DNA from: an uncultured Paracoccaceae bacterium
GTDB lineage: Bacteria; Pseudomonadota; Alphaproteobacteria; Rhodobacterales; Rhodobacteraceae
Assembly: GCA_947503925.1 (NCBI GenBank)
Contig: CANNFQ010000015.1
Coordinates: 1 to 64,000, forward strand
Length of the DNA stretch: 64,000 nt
Direction of reading: 5' to 3'
Within the stretch, counting starts at the first letter, position 1; every line of letters begins with the position of its first letter. The translations under genes and the position numbers were made by a program. Below the pieces are notes generated by a model. It was not told the DNA's origin, did no database searches, and worked only from the letters and a program-made list of their open reading frames with translations. Shown here one piece after another: positions 42,899 to 51,466 of the stretch.

Positions 42899-44077
42899 AT
42901 GAACATGAACGCAACGCCCCCTGAGCGGGGATTTAACCACGCTGAATTCAGCGCCCGCACAGTCAAGGCGCAATCGGCGATGGCGGCTTCTGGCCTCGCA
43001 GGCATGTTGCTGATGAGCGAACAAGACGTGCGCTACTTCACCGGGTTTCACACGCTCTTCTGGCAAAGCCCAACCCGTCCTTGGTTCGTCTTTGTGCCCG
43101 CCGATGGCAAGCCTGTTGCTGTGATCCCTGAAATCGGTGCTGAACTGATGCGCCGCAGCTGGATCGAAGATATTCGGACATGGAGCGCCCCCGCGCCGCA
43201 GGACGATGGGATCAGCCTGCTCACAGACCTTCTGGGGCCATTTTCCAAAGCTGCCGCCAAGATCGGCGTGATGAAGGGCCACGAGACCAAACTGCAGATG
43301 CCGCTCGGGGATTGGGAACGTCTGATGGCCGGGCTGCCAGGGCTTGAGATTGCCGATGTGACATGTCTCATCCAAGGGCTCCGCATGGTCAAATCCGCCG
43401 CCGAGATTGAAAAGCTTGCGCATATCTGCGCCATCGGATCAGCGGCTTTTGCCAAAGTGCCTGAGGTCGTTCACGAAGGGATGCCATTGGAAGAGGTATT
43501 CCGCCAATTCCGCCTGACCGCGATTGAGAATGGTGCAGACGATGTGCCCTATCTTGTCGGGGCCGCCGATCAGGGCGGCTATGCTGACGTGATCTCGCCC
43601 CCGTCACGGAGGCCGATGCAGAACGGCGACGTGCTAATGTTGGACACAGGCTGCACCTGGGACGGATATTTCTGCGACTTTGATCGCAACTGGGCCATTG
43701 GCCACGCTAGCGATGACGCCAAGCGGGCCTATGACGTGCTGTGGCGCGCCACACAAGCTGGGATTGAGGCCGCGAAACCCGGCAATACCTGCCGTGATCT
43801 GTTCATGGCGATGTCTGCGGTCATTGCTGAAATGGACAGTTCTGGTGGCGATATCGGCCGGCTGGGGCATGGGCTGGGCATGCAGCTGACCGAGCAGCCT
43901 TCGCACGCCGCTTTCGATCATACTGAGTTGAAAGAAAACATGGTGCTGACCATCGAACCCTCCCTGAGCTATGGCAACGGTCTGATGATGGTGCACGAGG
44001 AAAACATTGTCGTGAGCCAAGGCGATGCAAAGCTGCTTTCAACGCGTGCGGCACCGGAACTCATGCTCGTGAACTAG
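42899..44077 (+). CDS. M24 metallopeptidase family (Xaa-Pro peptidase-like) hydrolase
   Basis: 392 residues from ATG 42899. N-terminal creatinase-like domain (SGLAGMLLMSEQDVRYFTGFHTL) and C-terminal pita-bread domain with all five metal ligands: two Asp in MLDTGCTWDGYFCDFDRNW, His in RLGHGLGMQL, Glu in TIEPSL and Glu in MVHEENIV. The fold covers prolidases, creatinase, ectoine hydrolase DoeA and DMSP lyase DddP; the sequence does not fit the last three as I know them. The probable role is hydrolysis of a C-N bond in the island's substrate (inference). It starts 14 bp after the GntR stop. Confidence 0.85.
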   Translation: MNMNATPPERGFNHAEFSARTVKAQSAMAASGLAGMLLMSEQDVRYFTGFHTLFWQSPTRPWFVFVPADGKPVAVIPEIGAELMRRSWIEDIRTWSAPAPQDDGISLLTDLLGPFSKAAAKIGVMKGHETKLQMPLGDWERLMAGLPGLEIADVTCLIQGLRMVKSAAEIEKLAHICAIGSAAFAKVPEVVHEGMPLEEVFRQFRLTAIENGADDVPYLVGAADQGGYADVISPPSRRPMQNGDVLMLDTGCTWDGYFCDFDRNWAIGHASDDAKRAYDVLWRATQAGIEAAKPGNTCRDLFMAMSAVIAEMDSSGGDIGRLGHGLGMQLTEQPSHAAFDHTELKENMVLTIEPSLSYGNGLMMVHEENIVVSQGDAKLLSTRAAPELMLVN

Positions 44078-44085
44078 ACACGATC

Positions 44086-44535
44086 CTATATGATGTCCAG
44101 TGACACCTTTACGCGATCCATGACGATCGAAGATGTGAATTTGCTGACGTTCGACTCGTCAAAAAAGTACTCTTGGGTAAACTCCTCGTACTCGGCAATG
44201 TCTTGCACAATTACGACCAGGATGAAATCGGCCTCTCCAGTTGCATAGTAGCACTGCTGGACGGCCGAGGCGGTTCGCATCCGACGCTTGAAATCATCCA
44301 AATGTCTGCGGCTTTCGCGTTCGAGCATGACCTGGACAATGACCGTCATTCCTCGCCCTAACTTGGACGAAGAAAGAACTGCGATCTCCCGCTCTATCAC
44401 GCCGGTTTCACGTAGCTTTTTAAGGCGTTTCTGAACTGCCGGCGGCGATAATCCGATCTCAAAACCGATGGCCTCGGCTGTTAAGCGGGCGTCACTTTGA
44501 ACAAGTTTCAGTATTTCGTGGTCTTTATCATCCAT
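44086..44535 (-). CDS. Lrp/AsnC family regulator
   Basis: 149 residues from ATG 44535; the longer frame lacks similarity. HTH: MDDKDHEILKLVQSDARLTAEAIGFEIGLSPPAVQKRLKKLRETGVIEREIAVL. The RAM effector domain follows (GMTVIVQVMLERE, VQQCYYATGEADFILVVIVQDIAEYEEFTQEYF). It is convergent with the M24 gene and divergent from the Ehu-like importer, which it probably controls in response to an amino acid or diamino acid. DoeX in ectoine-degrading bacteria is a related regulator type. Confidence 0.9.
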   Translation of the reverse strand: MDDKDHEILKLVQSDARLTAEAIGFEIGLSPPAVQKRLKKLRETGVIEREIAVLSSSKLGRGMTVIVQVMLERESRRHLDDFKRRMRTASAVQQCYYATGEADFILVVIVQDIAEYEEFTQEYFFDESNVSKFTSSIVMDRVKVSLDII

Positions 44536-44787
44536 GTGCCGATTTACGTCGACATACAGGCGCCACGCAACACATTTAGTCGCCATCCCGTGTTTTTTGA
44601 CGAATTTTATCACTCATGGCTTCTAAAGTGAATCTTATTAGTCGGGGGAAAATCTAAACATATTTGTAGCGCCGGAGCATGCGACTGAAGGGAAACACCC
44701 TACTGTATGGTGCGCGCATACACCCATAAACAGACGCCACCGTCTTGGTGTACGTCAAACCCAACATGGCACGGAGGGAAAAAGCCC

Positions 44788-45624
44788 ATGAAAATCCAGA
44801 AAACCCTAATCGCAGGCGGTATCGCTGTCATCGCGACAGCAACGGCAGCCTTTGCAGGCCCTTTGCAGGACCGCATCGACGCCGGCGAAACAATCCGCAT
44901 TGGTTTCGCCAACATCCCACTTTGGGGATACCCGGATGAAGAAGGCAATGCCGATGGCTTTACAAATGACATCGCCATCCAGACGCTTGCCAGCATGGGT
45001 CTGACCAATATCGAGCCTGTTGTCACCGACTGGGGTGGTCTGATCCCTGGCCTGAAAGCAGAACGTTTCGACCTTATTACAGGCGGGATGTACATCCTCA
45101 ACTCCCGTTGTGAGAACGTGGCCTTCTCTGAGCCGGTTGCCGCCTCTGGCGATGGTATTTTGGTTGCCGCGGGCAACCCTGAGGGCATCAATAATTACAC
45201 AGACATCCTAAACGGCAGCCACACGATGGTGACTGGTGCGGGATACAACACGGTTGAAGCGGCCCAGAACCTTGGGATCGCGGATGACAACATCATGCAG
45301 GTTCCCGGCCCAACAGAAATGGTCGCGGCGATGAAGGCAGGTCGCGCGGACGCGGCGGTTTTGACTGACTTTGAAGCGCAGCATCTTGCAGCGGATCACG
45401 CAGAAATCGAACTGGCTGATTCATCGCAGATGGAAGAGTGGAGCAAAAACTTTGCTGCTATCGGTTTCCGGCATGAAGACCAGGACTTTCTTGTTGCATT
45501 CAACGAGGCGCTGGGTGCCTATATCGGCACGGACGAAATGATGGCGACAGTCGGTGAGCATGAGTATACAGATGTTCACCTGCCTGGTGACGTGACTGCG
45601 GAGTGGGCCTGCGCCAACCGCTAA
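44788..45624 (+). CDS. EhuB-like ABC transporter substrate-binding protein
   Basis: 278 residues from ATG 44788, with GGAGGG upstream and a signal peptide (KTLIAGGIAVIATATAAFA). SBP_bac_3 fold: IRIGFANIPLWGYPDEEGNADGFTNDIA, VTDWGGLIPGLKAERFDLITGGMYILNSRC, GAGYNTVEAAQNLGI and GRADAAVLTDFEA. The IPGLKAERFD-x-x-GGM-x-x-x-x-RC block is close to EhuB of ectoine/hydroxyectoine importers. The ligand may be ectoine or a related cyclic or diamino compound. A 9-bp stem-loop follows the gene. Confidence 0.82.
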   Translation: MKIQKTLIAGGIAVIATATAAFAGPLQDRIDAGETIRIGFANIPLWGYPDEEGNADGFTNDIAIQTLASMGLTNIEPVVTDWGGLIPGLKAERFDLITGGMYILNSRCENVAFSEPVAASGDGILVAAGNPEGINNYTDILNGSHTMVTGAGYNTVEAAQNLGIADDNIMQVPGPTEMVAAMKAGRADAAVLTDFEAQHLAADHAEIELADSSQMEEWSKNFAAIGFRHEDQDFLVAFNEALGAYIGTDEMMATVGEHEYTDVHLPGDVTAEWACANR

Positions 45625-45646
45625 TCTCTATCCCTAATAAGACGAC

Positions 45647-45674
45647 GTGGCAGGCTCCAACATGGGCCTGCCAC
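45647..45674 (+). terminator. Stem-loop between ehuB- and ehuC-like genes
   Basis: GTGGCAGGC (45647-45655) pairs perfectly with GCCTGCCAC (45666-45674). There is no T run, so an mRNA-protecting hairpin or weak attenuator setting the binding-protein to permease ratio is likely. Confidence 0.65.
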
Positions 45675-45707
45675 ATCGCGTAACACCATGATATCTGGGC
45701 ATTCTTC

Positions 45708-46373
45708 ATGAGCTTCTTTGAATTTATGAGCCTTTACTGGCCGCGCCTGATGTCAGGCACGGGTGTGACTGCCGCTCAATTCCTGCTTGGCGCGGTTCTG
45801 ACCGTTGGTCTGGCACTTGTCTTCGGCTTGATGAAAATGTCATCGAACAGGGCCATCAAAGGATTCGCCGTCGTCTACATCGAGATTTTTCGCGGCACCT
45901 CGTTGCTGGTGCAGCTTTACTGGATTTTCTTCGTCCTGCCGCTATTCGGCATAACACTTGAGAAATTTACCGCCGGTTGGGTGGCCATCGGCCTAAATGC
46001 TGGGGCATATGGCGCGGAACTTGTCCGTGGTGGCATCATGTCCGTGCCCAAAGGCCAATGGGAAGCGGCAACCGCCATCAACATGAGTGCAGCCCGCCGC
46101 ATGCGGCGCATCATCCTGCCACAGGCATTGGTGAACATGCTCCCAGCATGGGGCAACCTGATGGTTGAAATCCTTAAGGGGACAGCCTTGGTTTCATTGA
46201 TTTCCGTCACCGACCTGATGTTCGAGGCCAAACAGATCAATGCCAGCACATATCTGTCGGCGCAGATTTTTGGAACGGCACTGGTCATCTACTACATTTT
46301 GGCGCGTTTTCTGCTGACCCCGTTCATGCGCTGGCTTGAGGGCTTCATGGCACGAAAATTGGGGAGGGCTTGA
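45708..46373 (+). CDS. EhuC-like ABC amino-acid/ectoine permease
   Basis: 221-residue polar amino-acid-type permease with about five membrane helices. The EAA loop GQWEAATAINMSAARRMRRIILPQAL contacts the ATPase. IEIFRGTSLLVQLYWIFFVLPLFGI and GGIMSVPKGQWEAA follow the HisM/EhuC pattern. It ends 3 bp before the EhuD-like start and forms a heterodimeric channel with it. Confidence 0.85.
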   Translation: MSFFEFMSLYWPRLMSGTGVTAAQFLLGAVLTVGLALVFGLMKMSSNRAIKGFAVVYIEIFRGTSLLVQLYWIFFVLPLFGITLEKFTAGWVAIGLNAGAYGAELVRGGIMSVPKGQWEAATAINMSAARRMRRIILPQALVNMLPAWGNLMVEILKGTALVSLISVTDLMFEAKQINASTYLSAQIFGTALVIYYILARFLLTPFMRWLEGFMARKLGRA

Positions 46374-46376
46374 TCC

Positions 46377-47078
46377 ATGTTTGACTGGTTATTCATGGAC
46401 GAATGGTTCCCAAAGTTTGACTGGCGTTGGGATTACACATGGGAAATCCTGCCGCGCCTAATCGAGGCTACAGGTAACACTCTGATCGCGGCCGCTGCGG
46501 GCTATCTTATCGCCCTCGTGCTCGGTCTGGTCTTTGCCCTTGCCCAGAGGAGCCAGAGCCGCGTTCTTACCTTTGTCGTGCGCGAGTTCGTCGAATTTGT
46601 CCGCTCCACCCCGCTTCTGCTGCAAATCTTCTTTATCTTCTACGTGGGTCCACAGTTCGGCATCACGCTGAGCCCATGGGTGTCGGGTATGATCGCCATC
46701 GGTCTGCACTATTCGTGCTATCTGTCCGAGGTGTACCGCGGTGGGTTGGACTCTGTACCAAAAGGTCAATGGGAAGCGGCGATCGCTTTGAACATGACCA
46801 CAGCGCAAACATACAAGCGGTTGATCATCCCGCAGGCGATCCCGCCAGCCATTCCAGGCCTGGGCAACTACCTTATCGGGATCTTCAAGGACACGCCTAT
46901 GTTGTCGGTCATCGGCGTTGCCGAACTGATCCATACGGCAAACGCAATCGGCTCGGAAACATGGCGCTATCTGGAGGCATACACCATGGTTGGTGTGATC
47001 TTTCTGGCGCTCTCACTGCCTGCCGCAGGCCTTATTCGCGCATTCGAAGGTTTCGTGCGCCGCAGACTAGGAATGTAA
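46377..47078 (+). CDS. EhuD-like ABC amino-acid/ectoine permease
   Basis: 233 residues, second permease of the pair. An aromatic N-terminus (MFDWLFMDEWFPKFDWRWDY) is followed by FVEFVRSTPLLLQIFFIFYVGPQFG, the EAA loop GQWEAAIALNMTTAQTYKRLIIPQAIPPAIPGLGN and IFKDTPMLSVIGVAEL. The length and blocks match EhuD. It sits 3 bp after the EhuC-like stop and 3 bp before the ATPase start. Confidence 0.85.
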   Translation: MFDWLFMDEWFPKFDWRWDYTWEILPRLIEATGNTLIAAAAGYLIALVLGLVFALAQRSQSRVLTFVVREFVEFVRSTPLLLQIFFIFYVGPQFGITLSPWVSGMIAIGLHYSCYLSEVYRGGLDSVPKGQWEAAIALNMTTAQTYKRLIIPQAIPPAIPGLGNYLIGIFKDTPMLSVIGVAELIHTANAIGSETWRYLEAYTMVGVIFLALSLPAAGLIRAFEGFVRRRLGM

Positions 47079-47081
47079 GAA

Positions 47082-47897
47082 ATGGAAGATTTGTCAGGTT
47101 TCCCACTCGAGATCGTTGGTGAAAATAGTCCGATGGTCAGCTTCAAGAAGGTGCGCAAGTCCTATGGATCCCTCGTAGTTTTGGATGACCTTGATCTGGA
47201 TGTTGCTGCCGGTGAAATGGTATCGGTTATTGGGCCTTCAGGATCGGGCAAAACGACCGTTTTGCGCATGTTGATGACGCTGGAAAAGATCAACGGTGGG
47301 GTCATCTATGTCGATGGCAAGCCGCTGACCCACATGGACAAAGGCGGCAAGCTGCTGCTGGCAAACGATAAGCATTTGCGGACCCGGCGCAGCGACATCG
47401 GCATGTGTTTCCAGCACTTCAATCTGTTCCCGCACATGACTGCGATCCAGAATTGCATGGAAGGGCCGGTTCAGGTTCTTGGTCTCTCCAAAGCCGAAGC
47501 GCGCGACCGGGGTGAGGAACTGCTGGAACTCGTCGGCATGATCGACAAAAAGGACCAACACCCTTCACGGCTTTCTGGCGGTCAGCAGCAACGTGTCGCC
47601 ATTGCGCGGGCATTGGCGATGCGCCCGAAGGTGATGCTGTTTGACGAGGTGACTTCGGCGCTTGACCCTGAGGTGATCGGCGAGGTGACGAATGTCATTC
47701 GCAAACTGGTATCAGAACATAATCTGACCATGTTGATGGTGACACACCAGATGGGTTTCGCCCGCGACATCTCTGATCGTGTTTGTTTCTTCTATGGTGG
47801 CAAGATCGAAGAGCAAGGGCCGCCCGCCGAATTGTTCGGAAACCCAAAACGCGAGCGCACGCAACAATTCCTGAGCGCGGTCAAAGAGGCCGTCTAA
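47082..47897 (+). CDS. EhuA-like ABC transporter ATP-binding protein
   Basis: 271 residues. Walker A GPSGSGKTT, Q-loop FQHFNLFPHM, signature RLSGGQQQRVAIARALAM, Walker B VMLFDEVTSALDPE and switch His in VTHQMGFA. The insert LTHMDKGGKLLLANDKHLRTRRSDIGM between Walker A and the Q-loop is characteristic of EhuA-type ATPases. The internal Met at residue 18 is an alternative start. Confidence 0.88.
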   Translation: MEDLSGFPLEIVGENSPMVSFKKVRKSYGSLVVLDDLDLDVAAGEMVSVIGPSGSGKTTVLRMLMTLEKINGGVIYVDGKPLTHMDKGGKLLLANDKHLRTRRSDIGMCFQHFNLFPHMTAIQNCMEGPVQVLGLSKAEARDRGEELLELVGMIDKKDQHPSRLSGGQQQRVAIARALAMRPKVMLFDEVTSALDPEVIGEVTNVIRKLVSEHNLTMLMVTHQMGFARDISDRVCFFYGGKIEEQGPPAELFGNPKRERTQQFLSAVKEAV

Positions 47898-47927
47898 TCT
47901 GTGGCACCAATTTCGGAAGGCAATCCA

Positions 47928-48716
47928 ATGTTTAAGCCCGGTGATCAGGTCACGTCCAAGGCATGGCAGCCCGTTCTTGATAACGGGCGCCATGATCGTG
48001 CGCAGTTGGGGTTTATCCTGATGTCGACCGATCTGGCCAGTGAACAGGATTTCTTCGATATGGCGCCGCCAGGGGTTGGCATTCACATCACGCGGCTCAA
48101 GACTGAAGACTACACTACCCGTGAAACGCTAGCGCGGCATATTGAACACATGGCCGACGCCGCGTCACGTCTGCAGCCGGACATGAAACCCGAGGTTATC
48201 AGCTATGGCTGCACAAGCGGATCCATCGTCAACGGCGAACAGGCCGTGTTTGATCAGATTGTAAAAGGTGCCCCATGGGCGCGGCCGATGTGCATTGTGA
48301 CAGGTGTTGTTGATGCTTTGAAAGCGCTGGGCACCCAAAAGTTGGTTGTTGGAACGCCCTATCTGGACGAGATCAATACAGTCGAGGCCGAATTCCTGGT
48401 TCAGAAGGGTTTCAACATTCTTGATATTCAGGGACTCAATCTTGAAACGGGAATTGAGTTTGGGCAGGTCACACCTGCCTATTGGAAAGAGTTCGCAGTT
48501 CAGATCGATCAACCAGAGGCCGACGCGGTCTTTTTGTCCTGCGGTGGCATCCGCGCACTGGAAGTGGCCCAAGAGATTGAGCAGATCATCGGCAAACCTG
48601 TGATCACATCCAATCAGGCACAGTTTTGGAGCTGTCTGCGGCGGGCGGGAATATCCGACGCGCTCACGGGTTTTGGTCAGCTGTTTGATTGCCCCGGCAC
48701 AGAGCTTCTGCCCTAG
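47928..48716 (+). CDS. EutA-like maleate isomerase/Asp-Glu racemase family protein
   Basis: 262 residues from ATG 47928, which has GGAAGG upstream; GTG 47901 is an alternative. The catalytic cysteine pair is Cys95 in YGCTSGSIV and Cys205 in FLSCGGIRALE, with LGFILMSTDLASEQDF and SNQAQFWSCLRRAG as family blocks. EutA proteins of ectoine-utilisation operons belong here, and the gene directly follows the Ehu-like importer, as eutA follows ehuABCD in rhizobia. Its final bases form CTAG, shared with the stop of the convergent cupin gene. Confidence 0.85.
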   Translation: MFKPGDQVTSKAWQPVLDNGRHDRAQLGFILMSTDLASEQDFFDMAPPGVGIHITRLKTEDYTTRETLARHIEHMADAASRLQPDMKPEVISYGCTSGSIVNGEQAVFDQIVKGAPWARPMCIVTGVVDALKALGTQKLVVGTPYLDEINTVEAEFLVQKGFNILDIQGLNLETGIEFGQVTPAYWKEFAVQIDQPEADAVFLSCGGIRALEVAQEIEQIIGKPVITSNQAQFWSCLRRAGISDALTGFGQLFDCPGTELLP

Positions 48717-49117
48717 TACCCTTCAGCCTTGTGACCAAAAAACACTTTGGTGATGTCTTCGCTGACGTCCCAGGTCACCCTTTGGCCGTCACGAACGAAC
48801 AAGCTATCACCCGGCTCAAGATCAACGGCTTTGCCTGTGTCATGCTGGATGAGCCGGCACCGGCCAGACAGGACGATAAACAGCTCGTCGCCCTGTTCGG
48901 TGCATTTTAACGCGCCCTTTGTGCATTGCCAAATGCCATAGCGGGTGGTGTGCCCCGGACCACCCCCATCGATGCGGCCATAGGTCCTAGGCGCGCCTTT
49001 GGCGATCACATAATCACTTTCTGGTGCGTCATATGGCCAAAACTCAAGTGGCCCGACATCGTCACCAGGTTTGTATTTTGGCATCTGAAACTCCGCTACT
49101 TTGGGCAGGTCCGCCAT
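48713..49117 (-). CDS. Cupin domain protein (ureidoglycine aminohydrolase-like, DUF861 type)
   Basis: 134 residues, single cupin barrel. EQGDELFIVLSGRCRLIQHDTGKAVDLEPGDSLFVRDGQRVTWDV has the pattern of the (S)-ureidoglycine aminohydrolase cupin (PF05899) group, where a WxCTxG-like block (IWQCTKGALKC) precedes it. The function is unknown; small cupins in this group bind organic acids or amines. The gene overlaps the EutA-like stop (CTAG) and lies 8 bp downstream of the ammonia-lyase stop, so it is the last gene of the M20/ammonia-lyase operon. Confidence 0.8.
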   Translation of the reverse strand: MADLPKVAEFQMPKYKPGDDVGPLEFWPYDAPESDYVIAKGAPRTYGRIDGGGPGHTTRYGIWQCTKGALKCTEQGDELFIVLSGRCRLIQHDTGKAVDLEPGDSLFVRDGQRVTWDVSEDITKVFFGHKAEGY

Positions 49118-49124
49118 CGCGCGA

Positions 49125-50321
49125 TCAGGCGGCCTTATGTCCCTGCATGATCATGTCGAAGATTGCCTGATCCGTCACACCTTCCGATCCGATCAACAAG
49201 ACACGTGACGCTGATGTCAGACCAAGCTTGCTGGCAAGGGACGGATCCGCCATCGCTGCGATCAAGACCGCCAGCCCCGCAACAGCGCTTTCACCCGCCT
49301 CGATTGGCGTATCGTTGCCAAGTGGTTTGGCCAACAATCGGACTGCCGGAGCAACCAATTCCTCGGGGATCGTCAGGTAATCGGTTGCTTCCTCTGCAAG
49401 GATTTGCCATGCAAGGCCCGATGGCTCGCCGCAGGACAAGCCGGCCATCAGGGTTTCCTCGGCAATGTCGACTTTTGTCGCCGCACCGGTCTTGGCGCTT
49501 TCAAAGAGGCAGGCAGCAAGTTCAGGCTCAACAATGATTGGCCTGGGCGAGGCTTCGCCCCAATACTGCCGCAGCGCTGCGATCACACCGGCCGCCAATC
49601 CGCCGACACCGCCTTGCAAAAAAACATGGGTCGGTGCCTGATCAAGCACATCGCAAATTTCCTGAACCATGACACCATAGCCGCTCATCACATCCCGCGG
49701 CGGCAGGGAATACCCCGGCCAAGAGGTGTCTGAGACAACGAACCATCCGTTTTCCTCGGCTTCGGTCTTGGCCAGCACGACGGATTCGTCATAATCCCCA
49801 TCGATCCGCACAACCTCGGCACCCAGATCGCACATCGCAGTGGCGCGGCCTTCGCTGACTTCGGCGTGAATATAGATGCGGCACGGCACGCCAAAACGCT
49901 TGCAGCCCCATGCGAGCGATCGTCCGTGATTGCCATCGGTTGCCGACACAAGCGTAATTGCGGCGCAAGCGTCGGCATATGCCCCGTTTCTTATGTCGGC
50001 AAGCGTCACATCCTTGCCCAATCGCCTAGAAATCTCGCGCTGAAGGACCCGAAGGGCTGCATAAGACCCGCCCAACGCTTTAAAGCTACCAAGTCCAAAG
50101 CGTGGGCCTTCGTCTTTGTAAAGGAGCTCGCCGACGCCAATCTGACCGGCAATTGCAGAAAGTGAAACCAGCGGCGTTGGCGCATAGCCTGCCCACGCTG
50201 TGATTTCCCGATGTGCCGTCGCAAAACTCTCGGCTGTCAGGACGCGATGCGCGGCATCACCTTTGGTCTGCTTTGCGGCGATATGACGGATCTGCGCTTT
50301 GGGGAGGAGAGTGTTCATCAT
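49125..50321 (-). CDS. dpaL: Diaminopropionate ammonia-lyase
   Basis: 398 residues from ATG 50321, which overlaps the M20 stop (ATGA); a longer frame adds residues from within that gene. Fold-type II PLP enzyme: YAPTPLVSLSAIA, YKDEGPRFGLGSFKALGGSYA with the Schiff-base Lys, SATDGNHGRSLAWGCKRFG, SDTSWPGY, GGVGGLAAGV and LAKPLGNDTPIEAGESAVAG match DpaL/YgeX proteins. It eliminates ammonia from 2,3-diaminopropionate to give pyruvate and ammonia. Pairing with an M20 hydrolase resembles ygeX-ygeY of E. coli. Confidence 0.88.
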   Translation of the reverse strand: MMNTLLPKAQIRHIAAKQTKGDAAHRVLTAESFATAHREITAWAGYAPTPLVSLSAIAGQIGVGELLYKDEGPRFGLGSFKALGGSYAALRVLQREISRRLGKDVTLADIRNGAYADACAAITLVSATDGNHGRSLAWGCKRFGVPCRIYIHAEVSEGRATAMCDLGAEVVRIDGDYDESVVLAKTEAEENGWFVVSDTSWPGYSLPPRDVMSGYGVMVQEICDVLDQAPTHVFLQGGVGGLAAGVIAALRQYWGEASPRPIIVEPELAACLFESAKTGAATKVDIAEETLMAGLSCGEPSGLAWQILAEEATDYLTIPEELVAPAVRLLAKPLGNDTPIEAGESAVAGLAVLIAAMADPSLASKLGLTSASRVLLIGSEGVTDQAIFDMIMQGHKAA

Positions 50322-51466
50322 GTATTCTTTCGTTTTGGAAGGCGGTCTTTCACAAGCTGCGCCCAAAAGGCGGCACCAATGGGAAGGAGCGCATCGTTGA
50401 AATCATAATCCGCGGCATGCAGGGGTTGGCAGAAAGGTGGCTCTGTGCCATTTCCCAGAAGCAGAAAACATCCGGGAACCGCCGCGCAAAAATGGGCGAA
50501 GTCCTCGGAAAAGCTCATCGGGGGGCGATCACCAATCGCAGTGAGGCCCGCATTTGCTGCGGCCTGAACAACGGCGTCGGTCGGGCCGGAGGCATTCAGG
50601 GTTTCGATGAACTCTGTCTTGAATGACATCGTCGCCTGCACACCGTGGGCGGTCGCAATGCCATCGACGATTTGACGCATGAAGCGTTCAACATCCGCCC
50701 TGTCCTGTGGCAGCCGGGCTCTTACGTCGCCTTTGAGCACAGCGGTGCCGGGCAAAACATTGCGTTGCCCGTCTGTCTGGAACTCCGTCACCGAAACGAC
50801 AGCACCTGCACCCGGCGCCAGTTTCCGCGATACGATGGTTTGCAACGCCAGTACCATTTCGGCGCCAACCGTGATCGCATCGACACCAACTTGCGGCATA
50901 GAAGCATGCCCCCCCTGACCCATGATCTCGATCTCGAACAGGCTCTCGCTTGCGCAGATTTGCCCTGCGCGGGTCGACACCTCGCCCAAGGGCGCGCCGG
51001 GCAGGTTGTGGATGGCATAGACTTCATCCATTGGAAACTGCTCTAGCAAACCCTCGTTGATCATGGCCTGTGCACCCAGCCCATGTTCTTCGTTGGGCTG
51101 GAATATAAAGACGATCTTACCGTCAAAGTCTGGATCCTTGGCTAGAAGTTCCGCCGCCCCCAAGAGCATAGTCATATGACCGTCGTGACCACAGGCATGC
51201 ATCACTCCGGCGTTCTGTGAGACATAGTCATGGCTGCTGATCTCCTGTATCGGCAGCGCATCCATGTCGGCGCGCAGGCCGATGGTGCGATTGCCGCCAC
51301 CGGACTGCAAAACGCCAACAACGCCGATGCCCTCATGCACCTCAATATCAATCCCGCGCAGGCGATGCGCCACCTTGGCTTTGGTGCGCAGTTCGTCAAA
51401 GCCAATTTCCGGATCGCGATGAAAGGATCGGCGCAGGTCAATCAAACCGTTCTGAAAGGCATCCAT
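50318..51466 (-). CDS. M20 family amidohydrolase (hippurate/IAA-amino acid hydrolase-like)
   Basis: 382 residues. Metal site blocks: LRADMDALP, MHACGHDGHMTMLLGAAELL, QPNEEHGLGAQAM and a late HxxDYDF (LHAADYDFND). The lid domain has GQGGHASMPQVGVDAI and VTEFQTDGQRNVLPG. Enzymes of this branch remove N-acyl groups from amino acids or amines. In front of dpaL, an N-acyl-diaminopropionate or similar acylated diamino acid is a reasonable substrate (inference). It is the first gene of its operon. Confidence 0.88.
   Translation of the reverse strand: MDAFQNGLIDLRRSFHRDPEIGFDELRTKAKVAHRLRGIDIEVHEGIGVVGVLQSGGGNRTIGLRADMDALPIQEISSHDYVSQNAGVMHACGHDGHMTMLLGAAELLAKDPDFDGKIVFIFQPNEEHGLGAQAMINEGLLEQFPMDEVYAIHNLPGAPLGEVSTRAGQICASESLFEIEIMGQGGHASMPQVGVDAITVGAEMVLALQTIVSRKLAPGAGAVVSVTEFQTDGQRNVLPGTAVLKGDVRARLPQDRADVERFMRQIVDGIATAHGVQATMSFKTEFIETLNASGPTDAVVQAAANAGLTAIGDRPPMSFSEDFAHFCAAVPGCFLLLGNGTEPPFCQPLHAADYDFNDALLPIGAAFWAQLVKDRLPKRKNT

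Noticed and set aside
42899-44077. M24 protein as DMSP lyase DddP, creatinase or ectoine hydrolase DoeA
   Set aside because: The fold and metal ligands agree, but the characteristic N-terminal and substrate-pocket blocks I know for these enzymes are absent; left as M24 hydrolase.
44536-44787. Lrp-type operator with TATCAC/GTGAAT arms between the Lrp gene and the Ehu-like importer
   Set aside because: The arms are short, imperfect and widely spaced; not distinguishable from chance by eye.
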